A stretch of DNA of 64,000 bases. It comes from Halopseudomonas xiamenensis (GTDB taxonomy: Bacteria; Pseudomonadota; Gammaproteobacteria; Pseudomonadales; Pseudomonadaceae). The notes under the pieces were generated by a model that saw only the letters and a list, made by a program, of their open reading frames with translations, did not search any database and was not told where the DNA came from. Both the position numbers and the translations under genes were made by a program. Below are positions 51,842 through 60,522 of this stretch, one piece after another. The DNA lies in assembly GCF_014219065.1 (NCBI RefSeq), contig NZ_JACLGO010000015.1, positions 1-64,000 on the forward strand, read 5' to 3'. Each line of letters starts with the position of its first letter. Positions within the stretch are counted from its first letter, which is position 1.

Positions 51842-51858
51842 AGCATATTCTCCTGATT

Positions 51859-51873
51859 AAGAATTTAATTCTT
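51859..51873. promoter_or_regulatory. Element B palindrome upstream of the second P450
   Basis: AAGAATT-T-AATTCTT is a perfect 15-bp palindrome between the FAD oxidoreductase stop and the P450 start. It shares the AGAATT/AATTCT core with 16775. Its closeness to the ribosome site suits repression by a TetR-type protein. Confidence 0.62.
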
Positions 51874-51884
51874 GTTGTTTATTG

Positions 51885-53471
51885 CTAAGGTTTCTTGGCT
51901 AAATAACTGGTCACCCGTTTAGCTGCCAGCCGGCCGGCCATACCATTCACACCGCCCCCAGGGTGACTACCAGCGCTGCCGAGGTATAAGCCCGCCACCG
52001 GCAGAGTGTCGCCGCCCAACCCGTGAGCCGGACGCATAGTGCTTGAACGCATCGTGGTGGTATCGATATGCACTACGCAGCCGTTTACCGTGTTCAGCCG
52101 GGCGGTAAAGTCGGGGGCAGCTTCAATCCGCCGCCCGATGACATGACCTTTTATGCCTTCCACATAATCGGAAAGTTGATCGATGACCTGATCCGCCACA
52201 TCCTCTCTGATGGCGTCCCAGCCACCGGTCGGATTAACCGGCATGACCGGTGGATAGATGTAAACAACGTCCTGGCCTTCAGGCGCCTGTGAAGGGTCTG
52301 CCGCACTTGGCGCCGCCATGGTTACATATGGCAGCTGCGGTACTTCTCCTCGGGAGCTCGCGGCGAAATTTTCCAGCACCGCTTCTTCGGTACCGATCAG
52401 CAGGCAAGTATTGCGTAGATCCAAGCCATCACCTCGTGCCGCTTCGAAGCGCGGCACGGAAATCCGCCCATCCAGAGCGAGATCAATCTTGAGCGGGCCC
52501 GAGCCTTTGGCATTTGCCGGTGCCATGGCGATCCGGGTCAACAGGTGCCCGGGCATTTCGCCAGCCGTCACCATCTCCAGCGCGACCCTGGGATGGCAGC
52601 CAGCAATAACCGAGCGGGCCGTGAACTCGCGTCCATCGGCCAACTTGACACCCTTCACCGTATTTTGACTGGAAACGATCTCTGTCACGGTCGCAGAGGT
52701 AATGACCTCCCCACCCAACTCCACGAGCCTGGAGGACATTGCATTGCTCAACTGCTGCATACCGCCTCGCACGCGGCCGACACCGAAGCGGTGAAGAAAG
52801 CCGAGCAAGGCATAGTAGATGCCGCCACCATCAGCTGTGATATCGCCGGCCAGGCCAGTCAAGGCACACATCGCAGAAATGGTTACCGGATGCTCAAAGC
52901 GTTCACGGGCAGCCTGATGAGCGGAGCCTGTCATCAGCGCCATCAACTCCGGCTTGAGTTTGCGATTCTTGAGGGCGCTACCCACAACTTTCAATTTTGT
53001 CGTCAAGTTCAGCTTGGCCGGATCCACGCGCATCATCGGAAGCGCAATTTCCAGAAACATGTCAACAACAGACATGAACTCCAGAAATGCGTCGGCATCT
53101 TCTGTGCTATAGCGGCGGATCTCAGCGGCCGTCTTCAGGCGATCTCGCCAAAAGACCAGTGAGCTTCCGTCCGGGTGGAGATATACATATCCCGGTGCCA
53201 GCTCGATCATCTCGAATCCGTGGCGCTCCAAGTCCAACTCCTGGGGTACGTGGGCGTGGACACGCATCGACATCATATCCAAAGCGCAAGGATGCACCAG
53301 ATGTTCGGGTGCCTCAGGGATCAGGAACCCCGACGATGCCATTCCGCCCACTTTGTCGAGCGCCTCCAGCAACAGGACCTTTTTTCCTTCCAGGCCGAGG
53401 TAACAGCCCGCCGACAGCCCGTTAGTGCCGCCGCCCACTATGATCACGTCAAAATCAGTCTTGTTATTCAT
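51885..53471 (-). CDS. FAD-dependent oxidoreductase, phytoene-desaturase-like
   Basis: A 528-residue flavoprotein. The FAD-binding motif DVIIVGGGTNGLSAGCYLGLEGKKVLLLE is followed by KVGGMASSGF and HPCALDMMSM. The middle contains VRGGMQQLSNAMSSRLVELGGEVITSATVTEI, and the C-terminal GLYLGSAGSHPGGGVNGMAGRLAAKRV is typical of phytoene dehydrogenase/PYROXD2-type enzymes. It would desaturate or dehydrogenate a hydrophobic ring compound; in this locus, aromatisation of non-aromatic abietanes is an attractive but unproven role. GGA precedes the ATG. The P450 gene follows 43 bases later. Confidence 0.85.
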   Translation of the reverse strand: MNNKTDFDVIIVGGGTNGLSAGCYLGLEGKKVLLLEALDKVGGMASSGFLIPEAPEHLVHPCALDMMSMRVHAHVPQELDLERHGFEMIELAPGYVYLHPDGSSLVFWRDRLKTAAEIRRYSTEDADAFLEFMSVVDMFLEIALPMMRVDPAKLNLTTKLKVVGSALKNRKLKPELMALMTGSAHQAARERFEHPVTISAMCALTGLAGDITADGGGIYYALLGFLHRFGVGRVRGGMQQLSNAMSSRLVELGGEVITSATVTEIVSSQNTVKGVKLADGREFTARSVIAGCHPRVALEMVTAGEMPGHLLTRIAMAPANAKGSGPLKIDLALDGRISVPRFEAARGDGLDLRNTCLLIGTEEAVLENFAASSRGEVPQLPYVTMAAPSAADPSQAPEGQDVVYIYPPVMPVNPTGGWDAIREDVADQVIDQLSDYVEGIKGHVIGRRIEAAPDFTARLNTVNGCVVHIDTTTMRSSTMRPAHGLGGDTLPVAGLYLGSAGSHPGGGVNGMAGRLAAKRVTSYLAKKP

Positions 53472-53533
53472 GGCAGTATCCTATTCAAGCTGAAGAGCAC
53501 CCTATAACAAAGGCCTACTCCGTGCTGCGCTAC

Positions 53534-53554
53534 CGTTTTACCCCAGGTAAAACG
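53534..53554. promoter_or_regulatory. Element C palindrome (second copy, perfect)
   Basis: CGTTTTACC and GGTAAAACG are exact inverted complements around CCA, with ATT following, in the divergent region between the FAD oxidoreductase and the second DUF1329 unit. The related copy is at 47611. Confidence 0.65.
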
Positions 53555-53614
53555 ATTGGAGCAGTTCGCGGCTGTCACTGAGGGAGCTGATACCATAGCA
53601 CTTAAAATTCTTGG

Positions 53615-53633
53615 TGCAGAACTTTAATCTGCA
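53615..53633. promoter_or_regulatory. Element B palindrome upstream of the second DUF1329 unit
   Basis: TGCAGAACTTTAATCTGCA, six perfect outer pairs, preceded by ATTCTTGG. A TCTGCTAG block starts at 53654, then GGGCACTGC, mirroring 47809. The rest of the 300-base divergent region before the small ORF holds nothing else recognisable. Confidence 0.68.
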
Positions 53634-53768
53634 TATGGAATTAAAAAGCAATCTCTGCTAGGGTTCTCCTGGGCACTGCTATTTAAGCTTGGACGACAGA
53701 TCTGACGTCGTTCCGGGGCTGTGAAAAAGCAATCCGCCGCTGAAAAAATAAAAATAAAGGACGACAAA

Positions 53769-53984
53769 ATGAGAACAGATCTGGATCAGTCAGACCCACT
53801 ATCCTGCTCAGTGCATTTATCAGCGTTTTTTGCGTTGGTGAATCAAGGCAGACCGCATTATTCCTTCACGGCCCTAAATCAGACACTTCCCATCCACAGC
53901 GACCTCGGAGCCCTGGCACCTGCAGCTGGCGGTTGGAACAGCAAGACTCCCTCTAACAACTTCAATAATGGAGCACTGTCATGA
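53769..53984 (+). CDS. Putative 71-residue small protein coupled to a DUF1329 gene
   Basis: ATG 53769, with AAAGGA 7 bases upstream, opens 71 codons (MRTDLDQSDPLSCSV...). The stop codon overlaps the DUF1329 start (ATGA), as in translationally coupled pairs. A longer frame from GTG 53721 exists but has a poorer start. The product is soluble-looking, Asn/Ser-rich at its end, with no recognised family. Confidence 0.4.
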   Translation: MRTDLDQSDPLSCSVHLSAFFALVNQGRPHYSFTALNQTLPIHSDLGALAPAAGGWNSKTPSNNFNNGALS

Positions 53985-55339
53985 AACTGAGGATCGCAAT
54001 TGGTCTATTACTGAGCGGGATATCTGCTGCCGCCCTTGCCGCCGTTAGTCCGGACGAGGCACAACAGCTAGGACAGAACCTCACATTTATCGGCGCAATC
54101 CAGGCAGCTAACGCCGACGGAAGCATTCCCGCTTATGAAGGCGGACTGCGCACAGCTCCGGAAGGCTTCCAACCTGACAGCGGCACCTGGGCGGATCCGT
54201 TCAAAGATGAAAAGCCCCTGTATCGCATCACCTCGGCCAACATGGCTGAGTATGCCGACCTGCTGAGTGCCGGACAGAAGGAAGTGCTGCAACGCAATCC
54301 GGAATACTACATGGACATTTACCCTTCGCACCGGACGGCAGCCTATCCACAGGAAGTGATGAGCGCGACTATCCGTAATGCGGGCACGTGCGAAACACAT
54401 AAAGAAGGTCTCGCTCTGAAAGCCGATTGCCGCGGAGGGCTCCCATTCCCTATCGCAAAAAACGGCAATGAGATGATGTGGAATCTGTTGGTGCGATACA
54501 ACGACGGTAAATACGGCACCACCACCTCTTCTTCCAATACCTGGTTGGTGGATCGCAACGGAAGCATTACTCGCACAGCGAACCAATCGACCTTCGTGGA
54601 GCGCCCTTATTATCAGCTTGACGTGCCCGGCCGCGATCCCGAGATGTTCTACCGTGTTTATTCTCTGACCAAAGCGCCAGCGCGCAAGGCTGGCGAACTG
54701 ACCGGCATGATGGACTTCCTTGACCCTACAGCGCAGCCGCGCCGAGCGTGGAGCTACACACCAGGTCAGCGCCGCGTGAAGCTGGCCCCGGAGTTCAACT
54801 ACGACACGCCGGTAGGCAGCATGGGTGGCCTCGAATTGTTCGACGAGCTCTTCATGTTCTCCGGCTCGCAGGATCGATTTGATTACAAACTGGTTGGTAG
54901 AAAGGAGATGCTGATTCCTTACAATGCCTACAAGTTCTACTTCGGCTGCGATGATCAGTTCCGAGCCGCACACGCAAATCCTGAATGCGAACGCTGGGAG
55001 AAACACCGTGTGTGGGAAGTAGAAGCAACGCTCAAGCCCGGCATGCGCCACGTTTACAGTAAGCGCATCTACTATCTTGATGAAGATACCTATGGTGCCG
55101 GTCTTTACGACGCATGGGATCAGAATGGTCAGCTGTACCGCGCTATGATGCTTGGTGGTGTGCAGTTCTACGACCATGACATTCCTTATATCGTTAAGCA
55201 CACCATGTTCGATTTCAACAAGGGCATGTACGGCATCGTCAACGATGGCATGGATGGCGGCTACCGCGTGATGACGGAACCCCGGAGAGAGCGTGACATG
55301 AATCCGGAAGCAATCGTATCCCGCGAATCACAACGCTGA
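53981..55339 (+). CDS. DUF1329 outer-membrane-associated protein (second of three)
   Basis: A 452-residue exported protein with signal peptide KLRIAIGLLLSGISAAALA and the family landmarks IYPSHRTAAYP, CRGGLPFPIAKNGNEMMWN, QPRRAWSYTPGQRRVKLAPEF and LELFDELFMFSGSQDRFDY. GGAG lies 8 bases before the ATG. The C-terminal end ERDMNPEAIVSRESQR parallels the first copy. It precedes the alpha/beta hydrolase, DUF1302 and third DUF1329 genes; a terminator follows directly, so it may be a separate transcript. Confidence 0.88.
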   Translation: MKLRIAIGLLLSGISAAALAAVSPDEAQQLGQNLTFIGAIQAANADGSIPAYEGGLRTAPEGFQPDSGTWADPFKDEKPLYRITSANMAEYADLLSAGQKEVLQRNPEYYMDIYPSHRTAAYPQEVMSATIRNAGTCETHKEGLALKADCRGGLPFPIAKNGNEMMWNLLVRYNDGKYGTTTSSSNTWLVDRNGSITRTANQSTFVERPYYQLDVPGRDPEMFYRVYSLTKAPARKAGELTGMMDFLDPTAQPRRAWSYTPGQRRVKLAPEFNYDTPVGSMGGLELFDELFMFSGSQDRFDYKLVGRKEMLIPYNAYKFYFGCDDQFRAAHANPECERWEKHRVWEVEATLKPGMRHVYSKRIYYLDEDTYGAGLYDAWDQNGQLYRAMMLGGVQFYDHDIPYIVKHTMFDFNKGMYGIVNDGMDGGYRVMTEPRRERDMNPEAIVSRESQR

Positions 55340-55352
55340 CTGCACGTCCCAG

Positions 55353-55393
55353 AACCCTTCAGTTGCCTGCGCAGCTGAAGGGTTTCTTTCTAT
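55353..55393 (+). terminator. Intrinsic terminator after the second DUF1329 gene
   Basis: AACCCTTCAG (55353-55362) and CTGAAGGGTT (55375-55384) form a perfect 10-bp stem, followed by TCTTTCTAT. Good rho-independent form. Confidence 0.8.
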
Positions 55394-55408
55394 CATAGGA
55401 ATCGACCC

Positions 55409-56317
55409 ATGCGGCAAATCAAACTGACGTGGGACGTCAGCCATCTCACGCCCTATTCCATACCAGTTAATGTATCGGGCTCGTTGTTTGCCCCCGACCA
55501 GCCAACACCCTCCGATCAACCGCTCGATCTGCTGGTATGCCTGCATGGTGGCAGTTGCTCCAGTGAGTATTACCATCCAGAGCATATTGATCCCTCGTAC
55601 AGTTTTGCCAGATACATGACCGAACGGGGCTATCTGGTGTTAGCCCTGGACACGCTCGGAATGGGCCGCAGCAGCAAACCCGAGCCCGAGAATCAACTGA
55701 CACTGGAGATGATTGCCGCTGCCAGCGACTTTGTAACACGGCAAGCTGCTTCCTCTCTACAAGACGGCGAATGGCTTCAACTGCCGCCGAACAGCACACT
55801 GCGAGCGTCTGGCCTGGGCCATTCCATGGGCGGAATGCTGTCGGTCTATCAACAGGGCCGTTTTCAAAGCTTTGAGCGGCTGATTGTTGCTGGATGGAGC
55901 AACCTGCCACTGGATCTGAGCGACGCCGATATCGCCAGCATGCGCGCAGGTCTCTCCGACGGTGGCTATATCCCAACAGACCGTCAGCCGCTGCAAACAT
56001 TGTTCCATCTCCCCGACGTGCCAGCCGAGGTAATAGCCGCTGATAACAAACACGCGGGCTTGACACCCGTCACCCTGGCGCTGGCCGCCCTATCCCCCGG
56101 CACGGTAACAAGGGAAGCCGCAGTCATCCGCTGCCCGGTTCTGCTGCTCTTTGGTGAAGTGGACGTCAGCGCCGATCCACAACGTGAAACCACCTTCTAT
56201 CCGACCGCAAGCAGCATCGATCTGAAGCGTATCGAGCAATCAGCTCATATGCATAACCTGGCCCAATCCAGGCAAATCGCATGGCACGCCATCCATGAAT
56301 GGCTGCTGGCACACTAG
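55409..56317 (+). CDS. Alpha/beta hydrolase
   Basis: A 302-residue serine hydrolase. The oxyanion strand is LLVCLHGGSCSSEYY, the nucleophile elbow GLGHSMGGM (Ser intact), the acid loop LLFGEVDVS and the catalytic His SAHMHN. No signal peptide. GGA precedes the ATG. It lies between DUF1329 and DUF1302 genes. It may hydrolyse an ester or a ring-cleavage C-C bond. It shows what an intact member looks like beside the degenerate domain at 43209. Confidence 0.88.
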   Translation: MRQIKLTWDVSHLTPYSIPVNVSGSLFAPDQPTPSDQPLDLLVCLHGGSCSSEYYHPEHIDPSYSFARYMTERGYLVLALDTLGMGRSSKPEPENQLTLEMIAAASDFVTRQAASSLQDGEWLQLPPNSTLRASGLGHSMGGMLSVYQQGRFQSFERLIVAGWSNLPLDLSDADIASMRAGLSDGGYIPTDRQPLQTLFHLPDVPAEVIAADNKHAGLTPVTLALAALSPGTVTREAAVIRCPVLLLFGEVDVSADPQRETTFYPTASSIDLKRIEQSAHMHNLAQSRQIAWHAIHEWLLAH

Positions 56318-56548
56318 GAGACAATTCGGCTCTGCCCGCAGCCCCGCTGAGCAGCGCCGTACCAAGCCCTGCCACCTCTCAGCGCGGCTGCTTCCGCTCT
56401 ATTCCCCGGAGGCTCTCACGTCCGCACAGCATGTAATCCAGCGATATATCCGGGTCTTTCAACGATAGACATTGGCGTTGTTCCCGCTCATGCAGTGGCG
56501 TCTACTGAAGACGTCGAACAACAAAAATAAAACTCACGGAGATGTTTC

Positions 56549-58210
56549 ATGTTCAAGCCAGAGTTGACACCTATCAGCACAGCCGTAGGGCTTTCAGCTT
56601 TGCTTTTCTGTGCAAGCCAGGCCCAGGCCGCAGAATTCGAAACTGGCAATCCCGATCTGATCGGTCGCTGGGACAACACCATCCGTTACAACCTCGGTAT
56701 ACGCGCAGAAAGCCGCGACACCGCGCTTGGTAACAACGCAACCTACGACGAATCAAACTACAAATTCGATCGGGGTGACGTGGTCACCAATCGCCTGGAC
56801 GTCATGAGCGAACTCGAGCTCGCCTACAAACAAAACCACGGCCTGCGAATAAGCGGTGCCGCCTGGTATGACGCTGCCTATTCCAACACCGACGTCAAGA
56901 CCAACCCCGGCAATGTCTATTACCCCGGCGCAACCGCTGGCCCAAGCACTCCCAGTTACCGCGACGGACGCTACTCATCTCACACCGCACGATATCATCA
57001 GGGCCTGAGCGGCGAGCTGCTGGATGCATTCGTGTTTACCCGTTTTCATGTCGGAGATGTGCCCGTCAGCTTGCGAGCTGGCCGCCACGCTTTGTACTGG
57101 GGCAATGGTCTGTTGATTGCCGGCCACGCCGTATCCTATGCACAGGCTCCGCTTGACGGCCGTAAAGCGCTCGCCAATCCAGGCACGGAAACGCGAGAGA
57201 TCTTCCTGCCGTTGGCGCAAATTTCCGGTCAAGCACAGGTTACCGACCGGTTTTCCATTGCCGCTCAATACTTTCTTGAATGGGATCCCACCCGTGCCCC
57301 TGAAGGCGGAACCTACCTTGCATCGGCGGACGTTGCGCTAGAAGGCCCGCAGCAGCTTCCCGTGGCTCCTGGCTTCGCCTTGCCCATCATCGACCCAGTG
57401 AAGCCCGGCAATCGTGGGAATTGGGGAGTGATGGCACGCTACGCTCTGGACTTCATGCACTCGGACATCAGCGTTTTCTACCGCGAGTTCGATGACTATT
57501 CGCCATGGGGACTGCAGGCCGGGCCCGGCTTTGCCCGCTATGTATATCCAGAAGACGTGAAGCTTTATGGCTTGAGCTGGTCCGCTGGCCCGTTACTGGG
57601 CGGCGCGTCAGTGGGCATTGACCTTTCCTACCGGGAGAACGCCTCGCTTGTCTCCAGCAGCTTCAATCTGGCCGATGGCCAAGGCGCTCGGGGCAATACC
57701 TGGCACATGGTCGCCAATGGTCTTTGGCTATTACCCACGACGCCGTTGTTCGACACCGGCTCGCTCATCGCAGAGATAGCTTATAGCCGCCTGGACAAAG
57801 TGAAAAGCAACGCAGACCTTTTCCGGGGAGAGGGTTACGCCGGTTGCGACGGGCAGGACAAGGACTGGGGCTGCGCCACACGTGACTACACAGGTGTCGC
57901 TGTCAACTTCACTCCGCAATGGCTGAGCGTATTTCCAGGCTGGAATATTTCCGCCCCCATAAGCCTCAACTACGGAATCTCCGGCAACGCCGCCACAGGA
58001 GGTGGGAGTGAAGGTGATTATAACTTCAAGGTCGGTATAAAGGGCATCCTGGACGAGCGCTATGAAATCAGTCTGGCGTACATCGGGTACGGTTCGAAAA
58101 TGATCACCCGCGACATACCGGGCGTTGGCAAGACAGTGGTGGGCGGCAACGGCAGTGTCGGTCTGTCTGATCGGGACTGGGTATCGCTGACCCTGAGTAC
58201 GGCCTTCTGA
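56549..58210 (+). CDS. DUF1302 outer-membrane beta-barrel protein
   Basis: A 553-residue exported protein. The signal peptide ends ASQAQA before AEFETGNPDLIGRWDNTIRYNLGIRAE, the DUF1302 opening. Alternating hydrophobic strands and a C-terminal aromatic residue (LTLSTAF) are as expected of an outer-membrane barrel. GGAG lies 8 bases before the ATG. DUF1302 proteins are proposed to take up or bind hydrophobic substrates together with DUF1329 partners. It is followed 52 bases later by the third DUF1329 gene. The 231-base region before it holds no recognised site. Confidence 0.86.
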   Translation: MFKPELTPISTAVGLSALLFCASQAQAAEFETGNPDLIGRWDNTIRYNLGIRAESRDTALGNNATYDESNYKFDRGDVVTNRLDVMSELELAYKQNHGLRISGAAWYDAAYSNTDVKTNPGNVYYPGATAGPSTPSYRDGRYSSHTARYHQGLSGELLDAFVFTRFHVGDVPVSLRAGRHALYWGNGLLIAGHAVSYAQAPLDGRKALANPGTETREIFLPLAQISGQAQVTDRFSIAAQYFLEWDPTRAPEGGTYLASADVALEGPQQLPVAPGFALPIIDPVKPGNRGNWGVMARYALDFMHSDISVFYREFDDYSPWGLQAGPGFARYVYPEDVKLYGLSWSAGPLLGGASVGIDLSYRENASLVSSSFNLADGQGARGNTWHMVANGLWLLPTTPLFDTGSLIAEIAYSRLDKVKSNADLFRGEGYAGCDGQDKDWGCATRDYTGVAVNFTPQWLSVFPGWNISAPISLNYGISGNAATGGGSEGDYNFKVGIKGILDERYEISLAYIGYGSKMITRDIPGVGKTVVGGNGSVGLSDRDWVSLTLSTAF

Positions 58211-58262
58211 GACGACTTGCTGCCATTTACCGCGACATAAAACAATAAAACCGGAGATTCTC

Positions 58263-59615
58263 ATGAATATGAATCGGATTGCGATCAGCTCTCTGCTGTT
58301 AGCCGTTGCCAGTCCTGCGATAGGCAACCCAGCCTGGACTGCAGATGATATTGGGCAAGCACTCACCCGCTTCGGATCAGAAAAAGCCGGAAATGAAGCC
58401 GGTACCATTCCCGAATACACTGGCGGGCTGCAAGTAGCCGCGACCCTGCAACCGGGCGATGGACTCTGGCCTAACCCCTTCGCCGAAGAAGCGCCGCTTT
58501 TTCGCATTACTGGAGAGAATGCAGATGAGTTTGCCGATCAGTTGTCGTCTGGACAGATGCGGCTACTAAAAGAGCATGCCGACACCTACTACATGGATAT
58601 ATATCCCACGCATCGTACGGCGGCCTTTCCTGAAGAGTTCCTCGCTGCAACCGAGCAGAATGCCAGAAATCCAGAATGCGGATCGATACATGATGGACTC
58701 TCCGTAAGCGAGGCCTGTCGGGGCGGACTGCCCTTCCCCATTCCCGAAACCGGGCAAGAGGTGATGTGGAACTATCTTCTCAACTACCAGGGGGTCAACG
58801 GCTGGGACTGGAATCACAGCGCCTACGTAGTGAATCAGGGACACATCACCCTGACCAATACCAACCGTTCTACCGGTGAAAAGCCTTTCTACCAAACCGA
58901 AGTAACAGGCCGCGATCCCAAGGTTGCATCACGCATCTGGTCACGCATCGTTGCGCCAGCCCGCTCCGCGGGTACAGCTTCTGGTTACTGGGATCACCTG
59001 GATCCCGTCGCGGACGATCGCTACGCCTGGAGTTACTCCACAGGCCAGCGACGCATTCGTCGAGCGCCCGAATTTTCATACGACACACCCAACTCGGCGT
59101 TTGGCAGCGTGTCCTTCTATGACGAGATTTTCCTGTTCTCCGGAAAAATGGATCGCTTCGACTGGACGCTCGAAGGCAAGAAGGAAATGTTTATTCCCTA
59201 CAGCAACTATGAGCTGAAATGGGGCTGTGACATGGAAACCAAACTGATGGACAAGCATATAAATCCAGCCTGCGAGCGCTGGGAGCTGCACCGGGTATGG
59301 GTCGTGTCTGCCGAGCGCAAGGAAGGCATACGTCATGCGCAGAAGTCTCGACGCTATTACATAGATGAAGACACTTTCGGTGCTGCACTCTATGACGCAT
59401 GGGACAACAGTGGAGAAATGTTCCGCTCAGGGGCTCAGTACAACATCCAGGCGTATGGAATCCCCAACAATCCATTGCAAGATTCATACTCACTTTACGA
59501 CTTCACTCGCAGCCAATACGGCATGTTTGGTAACGGCCCCACACGCTACCGCGCCTCGCCGGTAACGGAGCGTGAAGCCAATCCGCAGACCATCGCCGCC
59601 GGCCAGCGCCGCTAA
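58263..59615 (+). CDS. DUF1329 outer-membrane-associated protein (third of three)
   Basis: A 450-residue exported protein with signal peptide NRIAISSLLLAVASPAIG and the family landmarks IYPTHRTAAFP, CRGGLPFPIPETGQEVMWN, DRYAWSYSTGQRRIRRAPEF and VSFYDEIFLFSGKMDRFDW. GGAG is 6 bases before the ATG. It is more diverged from the other two copies than they are from each other (for example no NGNE). It lies directly behind DUF1302, the commonest arrangement, so these two are probably the primary pair. Confidence 0.88.
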   Translation: MNMNRIAISSLLLAVASPAIGNPAWTADDIGQALTRFGSEKAGNEAGTIPEYTGGLQVAATLQPGDGLWPNPFAEEAPLFRITGENADEFADQLSSGQMRLLKEHADTYYMDIYPTHRTAAFPEEFLAATEQNARNPECGSIHDGLSVSEACRGGLPFPIPETGQEVMWNYLLNYQGVNGWDWNHSAYVVNQGHITLTNTNRSTGEKPFYQTEVTGRDPKVASRIWSRIVAPARSAGTASGYWDHLDPVADDRYAWSYSTGQRRIRRAPEFSYDTPNSAFGSVSFYDEIFLFSGKMDRFDWTLEGKKEMFIPYSNYELKWGCDMETKLMDKHINPACERWELHRVWVVSAERKEGIRHAQKSRRYYIDEDTFGAALYDAWDNSGEMFRSGAQYNIQAYGIPNNPLQDSYSLYDFTRSQYGMFGNGPTRYRASPVTEREANPQTIAAGQRR

Positions 59616-59632
59616 GCCAAGAATCACCACGT

Positions 59633-59650
59633 CCGGAGGTGCGCCTCCGG
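59633..59650 (+). terminator. Short GC-rich stem-loop between DUF1329 and SDR genes
   Basis: CCGGAGG (59633-59639) and CCTCCGG (59644-59650) with a 4-base loop, in the 67-base gap before the SDR. No T-run; possible attenuating or RNA-stabilising hairpin. Confidence 0.4.
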
Positions 59651-59682
59651 GATCTCACAGTAGACTCCAGGGGGCTTCACAC

Positions 59683-60480
59683 ATGAAGCGACTCGATGAG
59701 AAAGTGACCGTTATTACGGGTGCCGGAAGCGGCATAGGACGCGCCAGTGCGTTGGCATTTGCCGCTCAAGGCGGCAAGGTGGTCGTTACCGACCTCTATA
59801 ACCAGGCGGCGGAGGCTGTTGTCCAGACCATCACCGAGACTGGCGGTGAGGCCATAGCGCTAAAAGTTGATGTCGGCCTGGAGGACGATATCAAACACAT
59901 GATAGACAGCACTATTGAAACCTATGGTCGTATCGATGTGTTGTTCAACAACGCCGTCAACAAGAACCCCGACACGGCCAGGGATATCGACTTCATCAAT
60001 TTCAATGAAGAACTGTTCCACACCAATATGCGCGTCAATGTGCTGGGCGGCGTACTGGCTTGCAAACATGCGCTACCGCATATGCTGGATCAAGCGGGAG
60101 GCTCAATCATATTTACCTCCTCTACCAGTTCCATTGCGGGCGAAGTGGCGCAGTTCAGTTATGGCGCTTCCAAGGCAGCATTGAACTGGTACGTGCAAAC
60201 CATCGCCACCACCTTCGGCAAGCGTGGCATCCGCTGCAACGCCATTCTCCCCGGCGTGATCCGCACTGCGGCCCTGGCAGGCTGGGCCAATGAGCAAATG
60301 ACCAAAGCCTTCCTCGACTTGCAGAACGTGCCGCAGCTAGGTGAACCCGAAGATATCGCTAACATGGCGCTGTTTCTCGCCTCGGACGAGTCACGCTACG
60401 TCAATGGCGCACTGATGCGCGTGGATGGTGGCATGAGTTGTGGTACGCCGATGGTTCCAGTGGTCAGGGCGTATCTCTGA
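59683..60480 (+). CDS. Short-chain dehydrogenase/reductase
   Basis: A 265-residue classical SDR: TGAGSGIGRAS, the Asp of TDLYNQ favouring NAD, FNNAV, Ser in TSSTSSIAGEV, Tyr/Lys in YGASKAALNW, and YVNGALMRVDGG. The start at 59683 discards 37 residues overlapping the DUF1329 gene. It heads a run with the epoxide-hydrolase-like, kinase-like and second SDR genes. Probably oxidises a ring hydroxyl; substrate unknown. Confidence 0.87.
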   Translation: MKRLDEKVTVITGAGSGIGRASALAFAAQGGKVVVTDLYNQAAEAVVQTITETGGEAIALKVDVGLEDDIKHMIDSTIETYGRIDVLFNNAVNKNPDTARDIDFINFNEELFHTNMRVNVLGGVLACKHALPHMLDQAGGSIIFTSSTSSIAGEVAQFSYGASKAALNWYVQTIATTFGKRGIRCNAILPGVIRTAALAGWANEQMTKAFLDLQNVPQLGEPEDIANMALFLASDESRYVNGALMRVDGGMSCGTPMVPVVRAYL

Positions 60481-60522
60481 TCAGGCGCGGCATTCAACTG
60501 ACAAACAGACATTCAAGGTGAG

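Noticed and set aside
54068-55201. 377-codon open frame on the minus strand
   Set aside because: It lies entirely antisense to the second DUF1329 gene, which has a signal peptide, ribosome site and family motifs; the antisense product shows none.
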